Shown: positions 38,401-48,272, numbered from the stretch's first letter. The stretch is DNA of 64,000 bases from Vibrio cincinnatiensis (GCF_022113815.1 NZ_SGOM01000006.1:62001-126000), one strand, 5' to 3'. Program-made: numbers and translations. The notes: a model not told the origin generated them from the letters alone.

Positions 38401-39771
38401 ATGAAGCTAAAACCCTGCATGCTTGCGCTGCTTATCAGTGCATCGGCTTGGAATTCGCTACCTGTCTCTGCTCAATCAATCGAGCAGGCAAGTAACGCGT
38501 CTTCTCCCCGTTTGATCACCTTACCGCAACTGATAGAGGTTGCCTTAAATCACGATGCTCAGCGCCAGCAGTTCTATGCTCAGGCACAAGCCACTCGGGA
38601 AATGGGCATCGCCAGTGCGACCTTAATGGACCCTAAATTAAAAATGGGCGTCACCGGTTTACCCGTTGATAACTTTGCGTTAGACCAAGATCCCATGACC
38701 AATCTTTCCATCGGCCTGATGCAGCAATTTGAGCGAGGAAATACCCTCGACTTACAGCAGGAAAAAGCCAGCCAACAAGCCGATGGTATTGAACTGCAAA
38801 TTGCCGTTCGTGAACGAGAAGTCATCAATAGCCTCACCCAACTCTGGCTTGAATTGGGCTACCAGCAACAAGCTGAGCGACTTTTATTAGAAAACCAAAA
38901 GCTGATGAAAGAGCTAGAAAGTGTTATCCGCACCAACTATTCGATTGGGAAAAACGAAGCCCAAGATTTACTCAATGCCCAACTGCTTGTCAGTCAATTA
39001 GATGAGAAACGGCAAGCGAACCAACAGGTACAGCAACGTATTTTGTCGCAACTGTCTGAATGGCTGGGTAGTGAGTGGTTACTCAATTCAGCCGCTTTTC
39101 AAGCAACCAATCAACTGGATTGGCAAGCATTAGAGCAGCAAATCAATACTGCCTCATCGCATCAGTATTTCTCTTTGCTCGCGCAGCATCCTATGGTCAA
39201 AATTGCGGAAACCAACATTACCGTTAACCAAACTCAGGTTAAGTTAGCTGAGCAAGCTTATGCACCTCAATTTGGTATCGAAGTGATGTATGCCTACCGC
39301 CAAGCTGACAATATGAAAGGTGAACCCGCTTCCGATCTCGTCAGTGCTTACCTCACGATGGATATTCCACTGTTTACGGGTAACCGTCAGGATCGCAGCC
39401 ATGCAGCGGCTCAATATCAAGTGGGGGCGGCTCAGTCACAAAAAGATTTATTGCTTATGCAGATGAATGCCAAAGTTAATGCCTTACTGGTAGACAAAAC
39501 CTCGCTAGAGCAGCGCCTAACGCATTATCAAACCATGCTTAAACAGGCGCGATCACGAACTCGTGCCGTTGAACGAGGCTACCAGAATAATACCGCTCAA
39601 TTTAATGATGTGATTAGTGCAACACGAGATGAACTCGCTCTAGAACTAGAGCAACAGCGCTTACTGACGGACTTAAATCAGACGAACAGCCAGCTTGCCA
39701 CGTTACTGGGCAGCGTCCGCTATACGGTGGATAAACCAACGCTACCCACTATTGATGCTAATCACTTTTGA
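38401..39771 (+). CDS. cusC: Copper/silver efflux outer-membrane protein, CusC/TolC family
   Basis: A 456-residue outer-membrane factor that forms the outer channel of the Cus efflux system. It has a signal peptide (ending LPVSAQS), an N-terminal TLPQLIEVALNHD motif, and long helical repeats; no lipobox is visible, unlike E. coli CusC. The segment ASATLMDPKLKMGVTGLPVD is typical of CusC-like proteins in CzcC/CusC families. It is followed by cusB after 15 bp. The ATG at 38401 is chosen because it starts the signal peptide; 38365 would be a TTG. Confidence 0.85.
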   Translation: MKLKPCMLALLISASAWNSLPVSAQSIEQASNASSPRLITLPQLIEVALNHDAQRQQFYAQAQATREMGIASATLMDPKLKMGVTGLPVDNFALDQDPMTNLSIGLMQQFERGNTLDLQQEKASQQADGIELQIAVREREVINSLTQLWLELGYQQQAERLLLENQKLMKELESVIRTNYSIGKNEAQDLLNAQLLVSQLDEKRQANQQVQQRILSQLSEWLGSEWLLNSAAFQATNQLDWQALEQQINTASSHQYFSLLAQHPMVKIAETNITVNQTQVKLAEQAYAPQFGIEVMYAYRQADNMKGEPASDLVSAYLTMDIPLFTGNRQDRSHAAAQYQVGAAQSQKDLLLMQMNAKVNALLVDKTSLEQRLTHYQTMLKQARSRTRAVERGYQNNTAQFNDVISATRDELALELEQQRLLTDLNQTNSQLATLLGSVRYTVDKPTLPTIDANHF

Positions 39772-39786
39772 GCAAAGGATACGACA

Positions 39787-41493
39787 ATGAAAACATTACC
39801 GATAACAGCTATCGCTTTATTGATTGGCGGTACGTTGGGCTTCAGTGCGGCGCACTACTTCACACAACCAGAGATGGTTACAGACTCTGGTCATACCGCA
39901 GAAAACACCAAGGAGCCACTTTATTGGGTTGCCCCGATGGATCCCAATTATCAACGAGATAAACCGGGCAAGTCTCCAATGGGGATGGATCTCATTCCTG
40001 TGTATGCCGAAGAGGCTTCCCCAACACGTGACCAACCGGGCACCGTCCACATTGATCCTGCGGTTGAAAATAATCTGGGGGTCAAAACCGCCAACGTCGA
40101 ATTCTCCAAACTCTCTCCTCGTATCGAAACCGTCGGCTACATTGCCTTCGACGAAAGCCAGTTGTGGCAAACAAACGTGCGCGTGTCTGGCTGGGTCGAA
40201 AAACTCTATATCAATGCGGTGGGCGAAAAAGTGAACAAGGGCGATGTGCTATTTACGCTCTACTCTCCTGAATTGATTAAAGCGCAAGAAGAGCTGCTCA
40301 ATGCAAAACGTACTGGTCGAGAAGGATTGATTCAAGGGGCAACAGAACGGTTGATTTCGCTGGGTGTCGATCGAGAGCAGATTCGGCAGTTAATTCGCCG
40401 AGGTAAAGCCTCTCAAACCATTGAGATAAAAGCACTGGCCAATGGTGTGATCGCCAGCCTGAATATACGTGAAGGCGGCTTTCTCTCTCCCGCTCAAGCG
40501 GTGATCAGCGCGGGTCCTTTAGAGGAAGTTTGGGTGGATGCTGAAGTGTTTGAACGGCAAGCCCATTGGATAAACCAAGGCAGCCAAGCGACGATGACCT
40601 TAGATTCTCTGCCCGGCAGAGAGTGGCAAGGGAAAGTAGATTATGTCTACCCGATTCTTGATCCCAAAACGCGTACCCTTCGTATGCGGCTCAAATTCAC
40701 CAACCCCAATGGTGAGTTGAAACCCAATATGTTCGCTAACCTGACGCTGCAACCCGTCAGTGATTCCAAGGTTCTGACGGTTCCGAAATCGGCTGTCATT
40801 CGCTCAGGTGGCATGACACGCGTGGTGCTTGCTCAAGGGCAAGGAAAATATCGTTCGGTACGAATTAAAACCGGCCAAGAAGCGGGCGATAAAATTGAAG
40901 TTTTGCAAGGGTTAACCCTGCAAGATCGCATCGTCACATCGGCGCATTTTATGCTCGATTCAGAATCGAGCCAACGTGCTGACCTCTCCCGTATTAATGG
41001 CATTGAGGATCCTGCACAAACAGTTTGGGCTAAAGGTGAAATCACCGACATTATGCTCAACCACCGTATGTTAACGCTCGTCCATCAACCGATCCCTGAG
41101 TGGAACTGGCCGGGAATGACGATGAATTTCACCGTGGCACAAGGGGTCGATCTACACGGATTAAGTCAAGGGCAAGCGATTGAGTTTGAGATGGAAAAAA
41201 CGCCCTCCGACCAATATCAAATCATTGCCATCAAAGCCGATGACCATGTTGTAGCGGGTGAGGTTTGGATAAAAGGCGATATCTCTATGCTGATGGCGGA
41301 TTTTGGCATGGTCACCTTGTCACACCCAGCTGTTCCTGAATGGAGTTGGGAAGCCGGTGAGCTCAATTTTTCCGTGGGCGACGAGATCAACCTTTCCGAT
41401 TTTAAACAAGGAGAGAAGGTCCAATTTCTCGTTGCCAAAAACGGTTCTGACTATGTTCTAAAACAGCTTAAAGAACAAGGAGGTCAGCAATGA
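39787..41493 (+). CDS. cusB: CusB-type adaptor with two C-terminal CusF-like domains
   Basis: A 568-residue periplasmic adaptor of the Cu/Ag RND system. In order: membrane anchor or signal (1-25), a heavy-metal-binding-like segment (YWVAPMDPNYQRDKPGKSPMGMDL, residues about 46-70, lacking the usual Cys), lipoyl/hairpin/barrel domains (about 95-400), then two CusF-like domains (about 411-486 and 492-560). The first keeps the metal ligands His, Trp, Met, Met (LVHQ...WNWPGMTMNF). In the second (LSHP...WSWEAGELNF) both Met are replaced. It overlaps cusA by ATGA. Confidence 0.9.
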   Translation: MKTLPITAIALLIGGTLGFSAAHYFTQPEMVTDSGHTAENTKEPLYWVAPMDPNYQRDKPGKSPMGMDLIPVYAEEASPTRDQPGTVHIDPAVENNLGVKTANVEFSKLSPRIETVGYIAFDESQLWQTNVRVSGWVEKLYINAVGEKVNKGDVLFTLYSPELIKAQEELLNAKRTGREGLIQGATERLISLGVDREQIRQLIRRGKASQTIEIKALANGVIASLNIREGGFLSPAQAVISAGPLEEVWVDAEVFERQAHWINQGSQATMTLDSLPGREWQGKVDYVYPILDPKTRTLRMRLKFTNPNGELKPNMFANLTLQPVSDSKVLTVPKSAVIRSGGMTRVVLAQGQGKYRSVRIKTGQEAGDKIEVLQGLTLQDRIVTSAHFMLDSESSQRADLSRINGIEDPAQTVWAKGEITDIMLNHRMLTLVHQPIPEWNWPGMTMNFTVAQGVDLHGLSQGQAIEFEMEKTPSDQYQIIAIKADDHVVAGEVWIKGDISMLMADFGMVTLSHPAVPEWSWEAGELNFSVGDEINLSDFKQGEKVQFLVAKNGSDYVLKQLKEQGGQQ

Positions 41494-44400
41494 TTAGTGC
41501 CGTTATTCGCTGGTCAATCAACAACCGTTTTTGGGTGTTAATCGCAACGCTATTTCTCATTTTAGGTGGGTTATATAGCGTTAAAAATACGCCCGTGGAT
41601 GCCCTACCCGACCTATCAGATGTGCAAGTTATCATCAAAACCAGTTACCCCGGACAAGCACCGCAAGTGGTGGAAGATCAAGTCACCTATCCATTAACCA
41701 CCGCCATGCTGGCCGTTCCGGGTGCAGAAACGGTTCGGGGTTATTCGTTTTTTGGTGATTCTTACGTTTACATCATTTTCAATGATAAAACTGATATGTA
41801 TTGGGCGCGTTCGCGGGTATTGGAATACCTCAGCCAAGTCGCCCCTAAACTGCCGCCCAATGCAAAACCGACGCTTGGCCCTGATGCAACAGGGGTGGGT
41901 TGGGTCTACAGTTATGTGCTGCAAGATAAAACAGGCAAGCATGATTTGGCTCAATTAAGAAGCCTGCAAGACTGGTTCTTAAAATATGAGCTACAAACCG
42001 TCGCAGGGGTCTCAGAAGTCGCCACCGTCGGCGGAATGGTTAAGCAGTATCAAGTCCAGATTGATCCTGCCAAATTACGGGCCTATAACCTGACCTTGCA
42101 GCAGGTCAATATGGCGATTCAAAATGGTAACCAAGAGAGCGGAGCCTCGGTGATAGAAGTCGCCGAAGCAGAGCATATGGTACGCACAACCGGTTACCTC
42201 ACCAATATTGAAGATATCCAGTCACTGCCGTTAAAAGTCACGGAGCGAGGTACACCGTTACTGCTTGGAGATATTGCCGATATTAATATCGGGCCACAAA
42301 TGCGGCGCGGAATTTCGGAATTGAATGGCGAAGGCGAAGCGGTGGGCGGCGTTATCGTGATGCGTTTTGGTGAAAATGCCAGTCAAGTCATTGATAACGT
42401 CAAAGCTAAGCTGGCAACATTACAAAACAGCTTACCCGAAGGGGTTGAGATTGTGACCACTTACGATCGTTCAACCCTCATTAATGCTGCGGTGGATAAT
42501 TTATGGCAGAAATTGGCTGAAGAATTTATCGTAGTGGCGATTGTGTGCGCCTTATTTCTATTCCATATCCGATCATCCTTGGTGATCGCCCTCAGTTTAC
42601 CCGTTGGCATCCTGAGCGCATTTATCGTGATGCACTGGCAAGGTATTAACGCCAATATCATGTCGCTTGGCGGAATTGCTATTGCCATTGGCGCAATGGT
42701 GGATGGCGCTATCGTGATGATAGAAAATGTCCACAAACACATTGAGCGCACTCCCTTAACCGATAAAAATCGCTGGCAAGTGATAGGCAAAGCCGCAGAA
42801 GAAGTGGGTGCGCCCCTATTCTTCTCACTGCTTATCATCACATTAAGCTTTGTGCCTGTTTTTGCACTCCAAGGGCAAGAGGGAAAAATGTTTTCTCCTC
42901 TCGCGTTCACCAAAACGTATGCCATGGCCGCAGCCGCTGGGCTTGCCATCACTTTAGTGCCGGTGTTGATGGGGTATTTTATTCGGGGGCATGTACAACC
43001 TGAACATAAAAACCCACTCAATAGAGGGCTCATCGCTCTCTATCGCCCATTACTCAATTTGAGCCTACGTCATCCGAAATCCATCATTGCCTTGGCTTTG
43101 GTGCTCATGGCCTCGGCTTACTACCCAACCAGCCAGCTTGGTAGTGAATTTATTCCACCCTTAGATGAGGGTGACTTGATGTATATGCCAACCACGTATC
43201 CGGGAATTTCTATCGGTAAAGCGCGAGAATTGCTGCAACAAACCAATAAGCTCATTAAAACCGTACCCGAAGTTAAAACCGTCTGGGGGAAAATAGGTCG
43301 AGCAGAAACAGCCACCGACCCCGCCCCTCTGACAATGCTAGAAACGGTCATTCAGCTCAAACCAAAAGATCAATGGCGTGAAGGTGTCACCTCCGATTCA
43401 CTGCGTAAAACGTTTAATCAGTTGGTGCAATTCCCCGGTTTAACCAATGCTTGGGTAATGCCGATTAAAACTCGTATCGACATGTTGGCAACCGGAATAA
43501 AAACACCGATAGGTATCAAGATTGCTGGGCCAGATCTCAAGGTCATTGAAAAAATTGGTGCCGATCTTGAGCCTCTGCTTCAGCAAATTCCGGGCACTGC
43601 TTCTGTCTATGCGGAACGTGTTGCGGGGGGACGTTACGTAACGATTGATATCAAACGACGGGCCGCGGCTCGTTACGGCCTCAGCATTAAAGAAGTCCAA
43701 CAAGTGGTGTCAACCGCTGTGGGTGGCATGAATGTCGGTGAAACCATTGAAGGGTTAGAACGCTACCCGATTAACGTTCGCTACCCACAAGACTATCGTG
43801 ATTCGGTTGTAAAACTGCAAGACCTCCCCCTTGTTACACCGAACGGGGCTCGTATTGCACTGGCCGATGTCGCAGATATCCGTTATGAGGATGGTCCACC
43901 AATGATCAAAACAGAAAATGCTCGCCCGAACGGCTGGGTATTTGTCGATATTGACGGGCGAGATCTCGGCTCTTATGTGCAAGAAGCACAGCAAGTAGTA
44001 GCGCAGCAACTGCTATTGCCTACGGGTTATTCACTAGCGTGGTCTGGACAATATGAATATATGGAACGTGCCAAAGCGCGGTTAAGCGTCGTTGTGCCCA
44101 TCACACTGGCCATCATTATGCTCTTGCTCTACTTCAGTTTCCGCCGTTTAGGTGAAGTTCTGATCATCATGGGGACGCTTCCCCTTGCCATGGTGGGAGG
44201 CCTCTGGTTGATGCACTACCTCGGTTATAACTTCTCGATTGCGGTTGGCGTGGGCTTTATTGCGCTGGCGGGGGTTGCGGTGGAAATTGGGGTCATCATG
44301 CTGGTGTACTTAAACCAAGCTTGGCACTACCGAAAACTGCGGGCCGAAGAAGTCGGTCAGCCTCTTCAAGCCCACGATCTCATCGAAGCCATTCATGAAG

Positions 44401-44615
44401 GAGCAGGGCTACGCGTTCGCCCCATCATGATGACGGTCCTGACGGTCATCATCGGTTTGATTCCGATCATGTACGGAGAAGGTACGGGGTCAGAAGTCAT
44501 GCAACGTATCGCCGCACCGATGATTGGAGGTATGGCATCGGCATTGTTACTCACCCTATTAGTGCTACCTGCAACCTTTAAGTTATGGAAAAACAAAGAA
44601 ACCTCTCACCATTAA
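41490..44615 (+). CDS. cusA: Cu(I)/Ag(I) efflux RND pump CusA
   Basis: A 1041-residue inner-membrane pump of the heavy-metal RND group. The N-terminus (SVKNTPVDALPDLSDVQVI) and the LGGIAIAIGAMVDGAIVMIEN helix are hallmarks. The copper-site region AWVMPIKTRIDMLATGIKTP carries conserved Met residues, as in E. coli CusA. GVAVEIGVIMLVYL is seen in the second membrane half. It is translated with cusB (ATGA overlap), and the operon continues to a cupredoxin. Confidence 0.95.
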   Translation: MISAVIRWSINNRFWVLIATLFLILGGLYSVKNTPVDALPDLSDVQVIIKTSYPGQAPQVVEDQVTYPLTTAMLAVPGAETVRGYSFFGDSYVYIIFNDKTDMYWARSRVLEYLSQVAPKLPPNAKPTLGPDATGVGWVYSYVLQDKTGKHDLAQLRSLQDWFLKYELQTVAGVSEVATVGGMVKQYQVQIDPAKLRAYNLTLQQVNMAIQNGNQESGASVIEVAEAEHMVRTTGYLTNIEDIQSLPLKVTERGTPLLLGDIADINIGPQMRRGISELNGEGEAVGGVIVMRFGENASQVIDNVKAKLATLQNSLPEGVEIVTTYDRSTLINAAVDNLWQKLAEEFIVVAIVCALFLFHIRSSLVIALSLPVGILSAFIVMHWQGINANIMSLGGIAIAIGAMVDGAIVMIENVHKHIERTPLTDKNRWQVIGKAAEEVGAPLFFSLLIITLSFVPVFALQGQEGKMFSPLAFTKTYAMAAAAGLAITLVPVLMGYFIRGHVQPEHKNPLNRGLIALYRPLLNLSLRHPKSIIALALVLMASAYYPTSQLGSEFIPPLDEGDLMYMPTTYPGISIGKARELLQQTNKLIKTVPEVKTVWGKIGRAETATDPAPLTMLETVIQLKPKDQWREGVTSDSLRKTFNQLVQFPGLTNAWVMPIKTRIDMLATGIKTPIGIKIAGPDLKVIEKIGADLEPLLQQIPGTASVYAERVAGGRYVTIDIKRRAAARYGLSIKEVQQVVSTAVGGMNVGETIEGLERYPINVRYPQDYRDSVVKLQDLPLVTPNGARIALADVADIRYEDGPPMIKTENARPNGWVFVDIDGRDLGSYVQEAQQVVAQQLLLPTGYSLAWSGQYEYMERAKARLSVVVPITLAIIMLLLYFSFRRLGEVLIIMGTLPLAMVGGLWLMHYLGYNFSIAVGVGFIALAGVAVEIGVIMLVYLNQAWHYRKLRAEEVGQPLQAHDLIEAIHEGAGLRVRPIMMTVLTVIIGLIPIMYGEGTGSEVMQRIAAPMIGGMASALLLTLLVLPATFKLWKNKETSHH

Positions 44616-44663
44616 CCAATGGGGCGAATTGCCCCTATGATGACAAACCGAAAAGGAAATGAC

Positions 44664-45218
44664 ATGAAAACACCGTTACTCGCACTCACGCTGACACTGG
44701 CTGCCAGTTCTGTATTGGCCGCTAAGATGGATCATTCACCAGCTCAGCACGGCAGCATTGACCACAGCCAAATGGATCATGGAACAATGCATATGGGCAC
44801 CATGAAAATGGACCACGCTAATATGGCAGGAATGGATGATATGTCTGAGGTTGGTATGCCAGCAAAAGGGGCCAAACCGGATAAAGTCGTCCATGTCATA
44901 TTAAGTGATGATATGACGATCACCTTTAAAAAAGAGGTCACCATCGAACCCAATGATGTCGTCCAGTTTGTGGTGATGAATACCGGGAAGATTGATCATG
45001 AATTTGCGATTGGTTCAGCCAAAGAGCAGTTGGAGCATCGCCAAATGATGCGCACAATGACCATGCACCACGATCACGATTCCGGCCGAGCCGTCACGGT
45101 TGCCCCCGGTAAAGCCAAGCAATTACTTTGGCATTTTCATGGTGAGCGACAGGTCGAACTTGCCTGTAATATCCCCGGCCATGCAGAAGCAGGCATGGTG
45201 AAAAAAATTCAGCTCTAA
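44664..45218 (+). CDS. Exported cupredoxin (copper-resistance type)
   Basis: A 184-residue periplasmic protein. A signal peptide ending SSVLAA is followed by a flexible Met/His-rich segment (MDHSPAQHGS, HMGTMKMDHANM) and a cupredoxin fold. Type-1 copper ligands are visible: His in KIDHEFAIG and Cys, His, Met in LACNIPGHAEAGM. It matches the CopI-like cupredoxins found with copper efflux operons in vibrios and other proteobacteria, but the name is not certain. The ATG at 44664 has ribosome site AAAGGAA. Confidence 0.87.
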   Translation: MKTPLLALTLTLAASSVLAAKMDHSPAQHGSIDHSQMDHGTMHMGTMKMDHANMAGMDDMSEVGMPAKGAKPDKVVHVILSDDMTITFKKEVTIEPNDVVQFVVMNTGKIDHEFAIGSAKEQLEHRQMMRTMTMHHDHDSGRAVTVAPGKAKQLLWHFHGERQVELACNIPGHAEAGMVKKIQL

Positions 45219-45230
45219 TGAACAAAACGT

Positions 45231-45259
45231 AAGGGAGCCTAACATTGGCTTCCTTTTTT
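45231..45259 (+). terminator. Terminator of the copper operon
   Basis: AAGGGAGCC and GGCTTCCTT form a nine-pair stem with one G-U pair, followed by six T. It closes the cusCBA-cupredoxin transcript and is convergent to the TpsB gene. Confidence 0.85.
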
Positions 45260-45278
45260 ACCTTAGAAAACGGTATGA

Positions 45279-46928
45279 CTATAATTGCCAGACAATTTTA
45301 AGGTTATAAATACCACCAGAATGTTTATCACGATCGCGCATCGGTTCTGCATATTCTAACCCAATATTCAGTTGCTCACCGATCCCCATTTCTGAGCCTA
45401 CCGCAAACGAAGCAATATCATCATGTGCCAAAAGAGAGGGTTCAACATGATCAATATAAGCGTAATCAAAAACTAGATAAGGGTTAAAATAATATTCTCT
45501 TAGCTGCAGTTTTTTCATCACTTTTATTTCTGCCCCCACCCCTTGATCCCCTTTCAATTCGCCTTCTTTATAACCTCGACCATAATAAAAGCCACCATAG
45601 CTGGGTTGCTGGCTCGAAACCAAATGATCCTGACTGTATATGGCATTCGCTTTAAAAGACATTACCCAACGGGTATTGGTTTCATAGGACCCATAAAGGT
45701 TCGCTTCATAAAAGATAAAATCTTCGTCATAGCGATCAGAGCTATTAATTTCAGATTGATAGTCAAACCAAGGGGTAATGCTGGTATTTACCCCCAAATT
45801 TGTAAAAAAAATCATAGATTCTTTGATTTTATAATAATCGATATAAAGATTAGCCAAGCCATAATGGAGCTTTTCATTTAATGAACCTAGTGCATGGAAA
45901 TCATATTTCCGTGACTCTTTTTCGTATAAAACGCTAGATTTCAAAAGCAGCTGTTGATCTTGCCGAATCAACATCGGATAAGAGAGTGCCAAGCTGATAC
46001 TTTTCCTATTAAGGTGATGGCTATAATCCATTTCTCCATTATTAAATGTCAGTGTTTCTCTGTTTTCATCTGAAAAATAATCCGCCATCAACCGACTTTT
46101 CAAACCATTCATCTGCCAATCACTCTGAATGCCCACAGAGTAGTACTCTTCCTTTTCTTGGCTTTCTAACGGTACTAACCCTGAAACAATGAGAGTATCG
46201 ATATAACCCAAAGCCGGATGAATCTGTAACCCTACAGACATATTTTTATCGGCATTTTTCTGTGAAGAAAAACCAACAAAAGGTTCAAAGACCTGCCTCT
46301 CTTGTACTGTAGTTCGAATACTGGTCGCTCCCGACAAGGTTTTGGGCCTTGGCAAAGCAATAGAAAAGCGATAACCCGGAATCTGATTAAGAAGATAAAC
46401 AGCCCGATCTAAACGCTTTTGAGTCAACGGACGCTCATTAACTAAAGGCTCAAGAATATGCGCGACCCGTTCCTTGATAGATGGATGAGTGGCAATAATT
46501 TCTGTTCTTGCAATATACCCTTCAACTAAGGTGATAGTGAGCTTTCCATCCATAAAATGATTTTTCTGGATGGTGGCATAAGATAAGGCAATCCCTTTTT
46601 CTTGGTATAGTTGGTTTATCCGCTCTAGAGCATCCTTTAATAATGGCTCCGAATAAGATTGATGAGTGAGAAAATCAACCACTTTGGCTAAATCCACTAA
46701 ATCGATCGCTCCTCCGCCAAGAAAATGGATGGATGATATTGTGCCAGACTTTTTATCGACGGAGATCTCCTGAGGTATAGGTTCAATATCCGCTGGAGAA
46801 TAAATCTGTTTTTCATAGTCTTCATTTTTCTTTGGTTTGACGATCAAAGGTGGCTCATTTGCTCGGCTCAGCAAGGGAAGCGTAAACAGAGCAAATAAGA
46901 TCCAACCTATTGAATGGTTTTTTATCAT
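45279..46928 (-). CDS. TpsB-type outer-membrane transporter (ShlB/FhaC/HecB family)
   Basis: A 549-residue Omp85-superfamily transporter. The signal peptide ends near LLSRA. Two POTRA domains follow, the first around ISSIHFLGGGAIDLVDLAKV and LYQEKGIALSYATIQ, the second around PLVNERPLTQKRLDRAVYLLNQIPGY. The C-terminal 16-strand barrel ends in YNLKIVWQL and carries the RGY motif of loop 6 (YYGRGYKEG, about residue 440). No TpsA with a haemagglutinin TPS domain is encoded nearby. The upstream gene on the same strand encodes a large lipoprotein, which is the candidate partner. Confidence 0.85.
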   Translation of the reverse strand: MIKNHSIGWILFALFTLPLLSRANEPPLIVKPKKNEDYEKQIYSPADIEPIPQEISVDKKSGTISSIHFLGGGAIDLVDLAKVVDFLTHQSYSEPLLKDALERINQLYQEKGIALSYATIQKNHFMDGKLTITLVEGYIARTEIIATHPSIKERVAHILEPLVNERPLTQKRLDRAVYLLNQIPGYRFSIALPRPKTLSGATSIRTTVQERQVFEPFVGFSSQKNADKNMSVGLQIHPALGYIDTLIVSGLVPLESQEKEEYYSVGIQSDWQMNGLKSRLMADYFSDENRETLTFNNGEMDYSHHLNRKSISLALSYPMLIRQDQQLLLKSSVLYEKESRKYDFHALGSLNEKLHYGLANLYIDYYKIKESMIFFTNLGVNTSITPWFDYQSEINSSDRYDEDFIFYEANLYGSYETNTRWVMSFKANAIYSQDHLVSSQQPSYGGFYYGRGYKEGELKGDQGVGAEIKVMKKLQLREYYFNPYLVFDYAYIDHVEPSLLAHDDIASFAVGSEMGIGEQLNIGLEYAEPMRDRDKHSGGIYNLKIVWQL

Positions 46929-46940
46929 ACAGAGCGCCTC

Positions 46941-46962
46941 TCTGAACCCGCATGGGTTCAGA
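46941..46962 (-). promoter_or_regulatory. Intercistronic hairpin before the TpsB gene
   Basis: A perfect nine-pair stem TCTGAACCC with a four-base loop lies in the 60-bp gap between the lipoprotein and TpsB genes. On the mRNA it ends just before the TpsB ribosome site (GAGAGG), so it may lower or modulate TpsB translation. No U run follows. Confidence 0.55.
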
Positions 46963-46988
46963 ATAAAGTGATATATCGCAGCAAACCA

Positions 46989-48272
46989 TTACTCTAAAAT
47001 CGGTTTAATCAGTTTACTTTTTAAAGAGTTTAATAATGATCCCTTATTCTCTGACTCTGAGATCACGGAAAGCGTATCATTAGGAATAATTTCCGCTATT
47101 TTCACATCCTCTAAGAGTTTATTTTGTGTCACACTCGAGACCCTATCAACCAAGTCACTTAATCGCTGTGATTTTTCATCCAGTAGCTTATCAATGGAGA
47201 TGAGCGATTCAGGAAGCCCGAGTGACTCTCTATCGATGATCGAGGTGCCATTGACCACGTCATCCAATTTCGGGCCAAGGTTAAGCATGTCGCCTAAATT
47301 CTGTGTCACAATAGCGATGTCCCCTTCCAATAGCGCTTCAACTTCAAGCGTTAAGTGTGGTTCATTTTCTGACCAGAGAGGAAGTTCATCCACGTTTACC
47401 TGTTCAAAGAGCTCCTTATCTAACCCCAACTCTGACAAACGATCTTTACCATTTTGTTCAAGTAATAGAGCCGTGATACCATTTTCTCCTACAAATACGG
47501 TCCCTAAATCTTGCACAATGCCTTGGGTGTCCATTAATAGCGCTTTGGTTCCCGCCCCCACAGAATGCCCAGAGACATAAACAAATTTCGGTAGTTGTGT
47601 TTTCGCACTCCCCAAATCTTCAAATAAAATCAATGCATTCCCTTTCAGGTCAATCATGTCATTAGCCTGCATAACGACGGGAGCCGTCATCGCAGAAAGG
47701 TGCTCAGACAAACCATAGAGGCCGCCCGATTCAGAGGTATGCAGAGTCAGCCATTCACCAAGACTTTCCACTTCGCCCCCTAAGCTGGACACCGTTTCCC
47801 CGGTATAGGTGAGCAGCCCGGTATGGTTATTCAACTGCACAAAGACAGGTAAAGCATCCAATTGTTGGATGGCCGAACCGGTAGAAACAACCGTTGTCCC
47901 CACTCCCGTGGATGCTTCAGAAACGCCTTGTAGCGTCGTGGTTAAATAGGAATCGTCGAGTGCAAGCTGCTGATTTACAATAGGAACTCCTTCACCGAGT
48001 GTGGAGACCACATTCCCTAGGTTAACTAAAATTTCGCCTGAACCTGTGGTAATGCTATCCAAATTCTCGGTTAACTGACTCTGGGAAATCACCGCCCCCG
48101 ATTCTGTGATAATATTTTTTGATGTCTGAGTTTCTGTTTGGTCATCGTCATTAGGCTCAGACACATCTTCCTCTTCTGAATTATTACTGGCTATTGTGCT
48201 TGTTCCTGCGCAACCAACAAATAACAGGGGAAAACACAATAACATTGCTAAAAAACGCATAGAAACAGCCAT
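46989..48272 (-). CDS. Large lipoprotein, candidate TpsB partner
   Basis: A 427-residue lipoprotein (lipobox LFVGC, Cys21) that I cannot assign to a named family. After the anchor comes a Ser/Glu/Asp/Thr-rich linker (about 25-60), then a long region of short helical repeats with recurrent LG, VG and SLG steps (NLGNVVSTLGEGV, STGVGTTVVSTGSA, YTGETVSSLGGEVESLG), and a more ordinary helical end. It lacks TPS-domain motifs. It is followed by the TpsB gene, and the intergenic region on its 5' side is shared with the second Tad locus. Surface display by TpsB is an inference. Confidence 0.72.
   Translation of the reverse strand: MAVSMRFLAMLLCFPLLFVGCAGTSTIASNNSEEEDVSEPNDDDQTETQTSKNIITESGAVISQSQLTENLDSITTGSGEILVNLGNVVSTLGEGVPIVNQQLALDDSYLTTTLQGVSEASTGVGTTVVSTGSAIQQLDALPVFVQLNNHTGLLTYTGETVSSLGGEVESLGEWLTLHTSESGGLYGLSEHLSAMTAPVVMQANDMIDLKGNALILFEDLGSAKTQLPKFVYVSGHSVGAGTKALLMDTQGIVQDLGTVFVGENGITALLLEQNGKDRLSELGLDKELFEQVNVDELPLWSENEPHLTLEVEALLEGDIAIVTQNLGDMLNLGPKLDDVVNGTSIIDRESLGLPESLISIDKLLDEKSQRLSDLVDRVSSVTQNKLLEDVKIAEIIPNDTLSVISESENKGSLLNSLKSKLIKPILE

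Noticed and set aside
42461..43033. 190-codon minus-strand frame
   Set aside because: It is a shadow of cusA, which has full RND motifs on the plus strand.
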